A DNA stretch of 64,000 bases, from the NCBI RefSeq assembly GCF_003490935.1, contig NZ_QQGD01000005.1, forward strand, positions 1-64,000, written 5' to 3'. A program made the position numbers and the translations under genes. How positions within the stretch are numbered: the stretch's first letter is position 1; every line of letters begins with the position of its first letter. This DNA is from Haemophilus haemolyticus_M (GTDB lineage Bacteria; Pseudomonadota; Gammaproteobacteria; Enterobacterales; Pasteurellaceae). Of the stretch, positions 63,485 to 64,000 are shown piece by piece. A model generated the notes under the pieces. The model was not told the origin of the DNA. It saw only the letters and a program-made list of their open reading frames with translations, and searched no databases.

Positions 63485-64000
63485 TTATACGAATAATAAG
63501 CCAAACCAATCTTTTGTTTGTTTTAATAATTTTTCAATATTTTCAGTTTGTTCAAATCTTGAGGTCTGCGCCAATATGCGTGACCAATATGGATCTGCTG
63601 GAGCACCGTAGCTTTCTTCGCCCAGTTCCTGAAGTTTTGTAGAAATGTTGTCAAAATCTACCGCACTTTCATCGTCCACAATAAAATGATTAATATTTCT
63701 TATGGTTGGTACCAATTGGATTTCTATTTGGTTTTGTAAATAATCTTTTACGTAAGTTTTTAATTGAGCGAGAGCAGTTTCACGCTCAATAGGCGGTAAT
63801 TCGATAACTTGATCTTGCGTAATTAATTTTGGGGGAACCGCATTTTCTTGTGTAACACATTGAATCAAATAATAAATCCAAGGACGGATGCAATAGCGAT
63901 CTTTGTATCTCGCAAAATGCCACTGAATCACCTGTGAATCATCGCCAAATAAAGGCTCTATATAACCAAATAGACGAATTTCTTGATTTTCATTGTGCCA
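63485..64000 (-). CDS. recC: RecC, exodeoxyribonuclease V gamma subunit (3' end only)
   Basis: The C-terminal 171 codons of a larger gene that continues past the window end; the frame is open to base 64000 (WHNENQEIRLFGYIEPLFGD). The segment WHFARYKDRYCIRPWIYYLI and the tail with YGAPADPYWSRILA match the RecC C-terminus. RecC recognises Chi within RecBCD, which repairs double-strand breaks. There is no in-window start. The 80 bases before nrdR hold nothing else. Confidence 0.88.
   Translation of the reverse strand, partial: WHNENQEIRLFGYIEPLFGDDSQVIQWHFARYKDRYCIRPWIYYLIQCVTQENAVPPKLITQDQVIELPPIERETALAQLKTYVKDYLQNQIEIQLVPTIRNINHFIVDDESAVDFDNISTKLQELGEESYGAPADPYWSRILAQTSRFEQTENIEKLLKQTKDWFGLLFV

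Overview
This window reads as chromosomal DNA of Haemophilus influenzae or a very close relative. The evidence is about 45 copies (counted by eye) of the 9-base Haemophilus uptake signal AAGTGCGGT/ACCGCACTT, an IgA1 protease gene directly downstream of dnaA-dnaN-recF, the tbpB-tbpA transferrin receptor with its Slam partner, an OmpP1-type FadL, an AT-rich base composition, and gene orders shared with Escherichia coli (yoaA-tsaB-slp-fadD-rnd; hinT-ycfL/nagZ; coaBC-dut-slmA; rpmB-rpmG-mutM). Nearly all of the window is dense, intact core genome. No tRNA or rRNA gene was seen.

Layout. 1-6.4 kb: plus-strand run yoaA, tsaB, slp-like lipoprotein, fadD, rnd. 6.4-10.1 kb: minus-strand oafA (lipooligosaccharide O-acetyltransferase), ychF, pth. 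10.1-10.9 kb: a small graveyard with the 3' end of an AAA ATPase gene and a frameshifted RelB/RelE-like toxin-antitoxin pair. 10.9-16.1 kb: an EamA-type transporter on the minus strand, then rnfH-roxA, a GC-rich dyad element, xseA, nudF-cpdA. 16.1-27 kb: purM with a PurR-type operator, yfcZ, fadL/ompP1, ogt-mutH, pdxY-tilS, accA, znuCB, mepM. 27.0-28.1 kb: a decayed IS3-family (IS150-like) insertion sequence. 28.1-30.4 kb: an M48 lipoprotein protease divergent from tyrP. 30.5-38.8 kb: dnaA, dnaN, recF, then iga with an 18-bp in-frame tandem repeat. 38.8-45.1 kb: the iron-acquisition block tbpB-tbpA (minus) and slam (plus), diverging from a Fur-type operator. 45.3-54.7 kb: rpmH-rnpA-yidD-yidC, mnmE-mntP, ppiD, hinT-ycfL-nagZ-rlmC. 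54.75-55.0 kb: a strongly structured putative non-coding RNA with a near-consensus promoter on the minus strand. 55.1-58.4 kb: coaBC, dut, slmA, yheU, crp (minus). 58.5-60.8 kb: radC, rpmB-rpmG behind a structured leader, mutM. 60.8-64 kb: nrdR-ribD-degS and the 3' end of recC (minus).

How the genes work together. tbpA and tbpB take iron from host transferrin and slam places TbpB on the cell surface; iga cuts mucosal IgA1; oafA decorates surface glycolipid; fadL and fadD import and activate fatty acids; znuBC import zinc. The split of the usual dnaA-rpmH neighbourhood by the tbp/slam block, the structured RNA beside crp, the rpmB leader, the iga repeat and the degenerate loci are the items most worth a second look. 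Several coding starts were moved downstream of the longest possible reading frame because a good ribosome-binding site and family length support the internal ATG.
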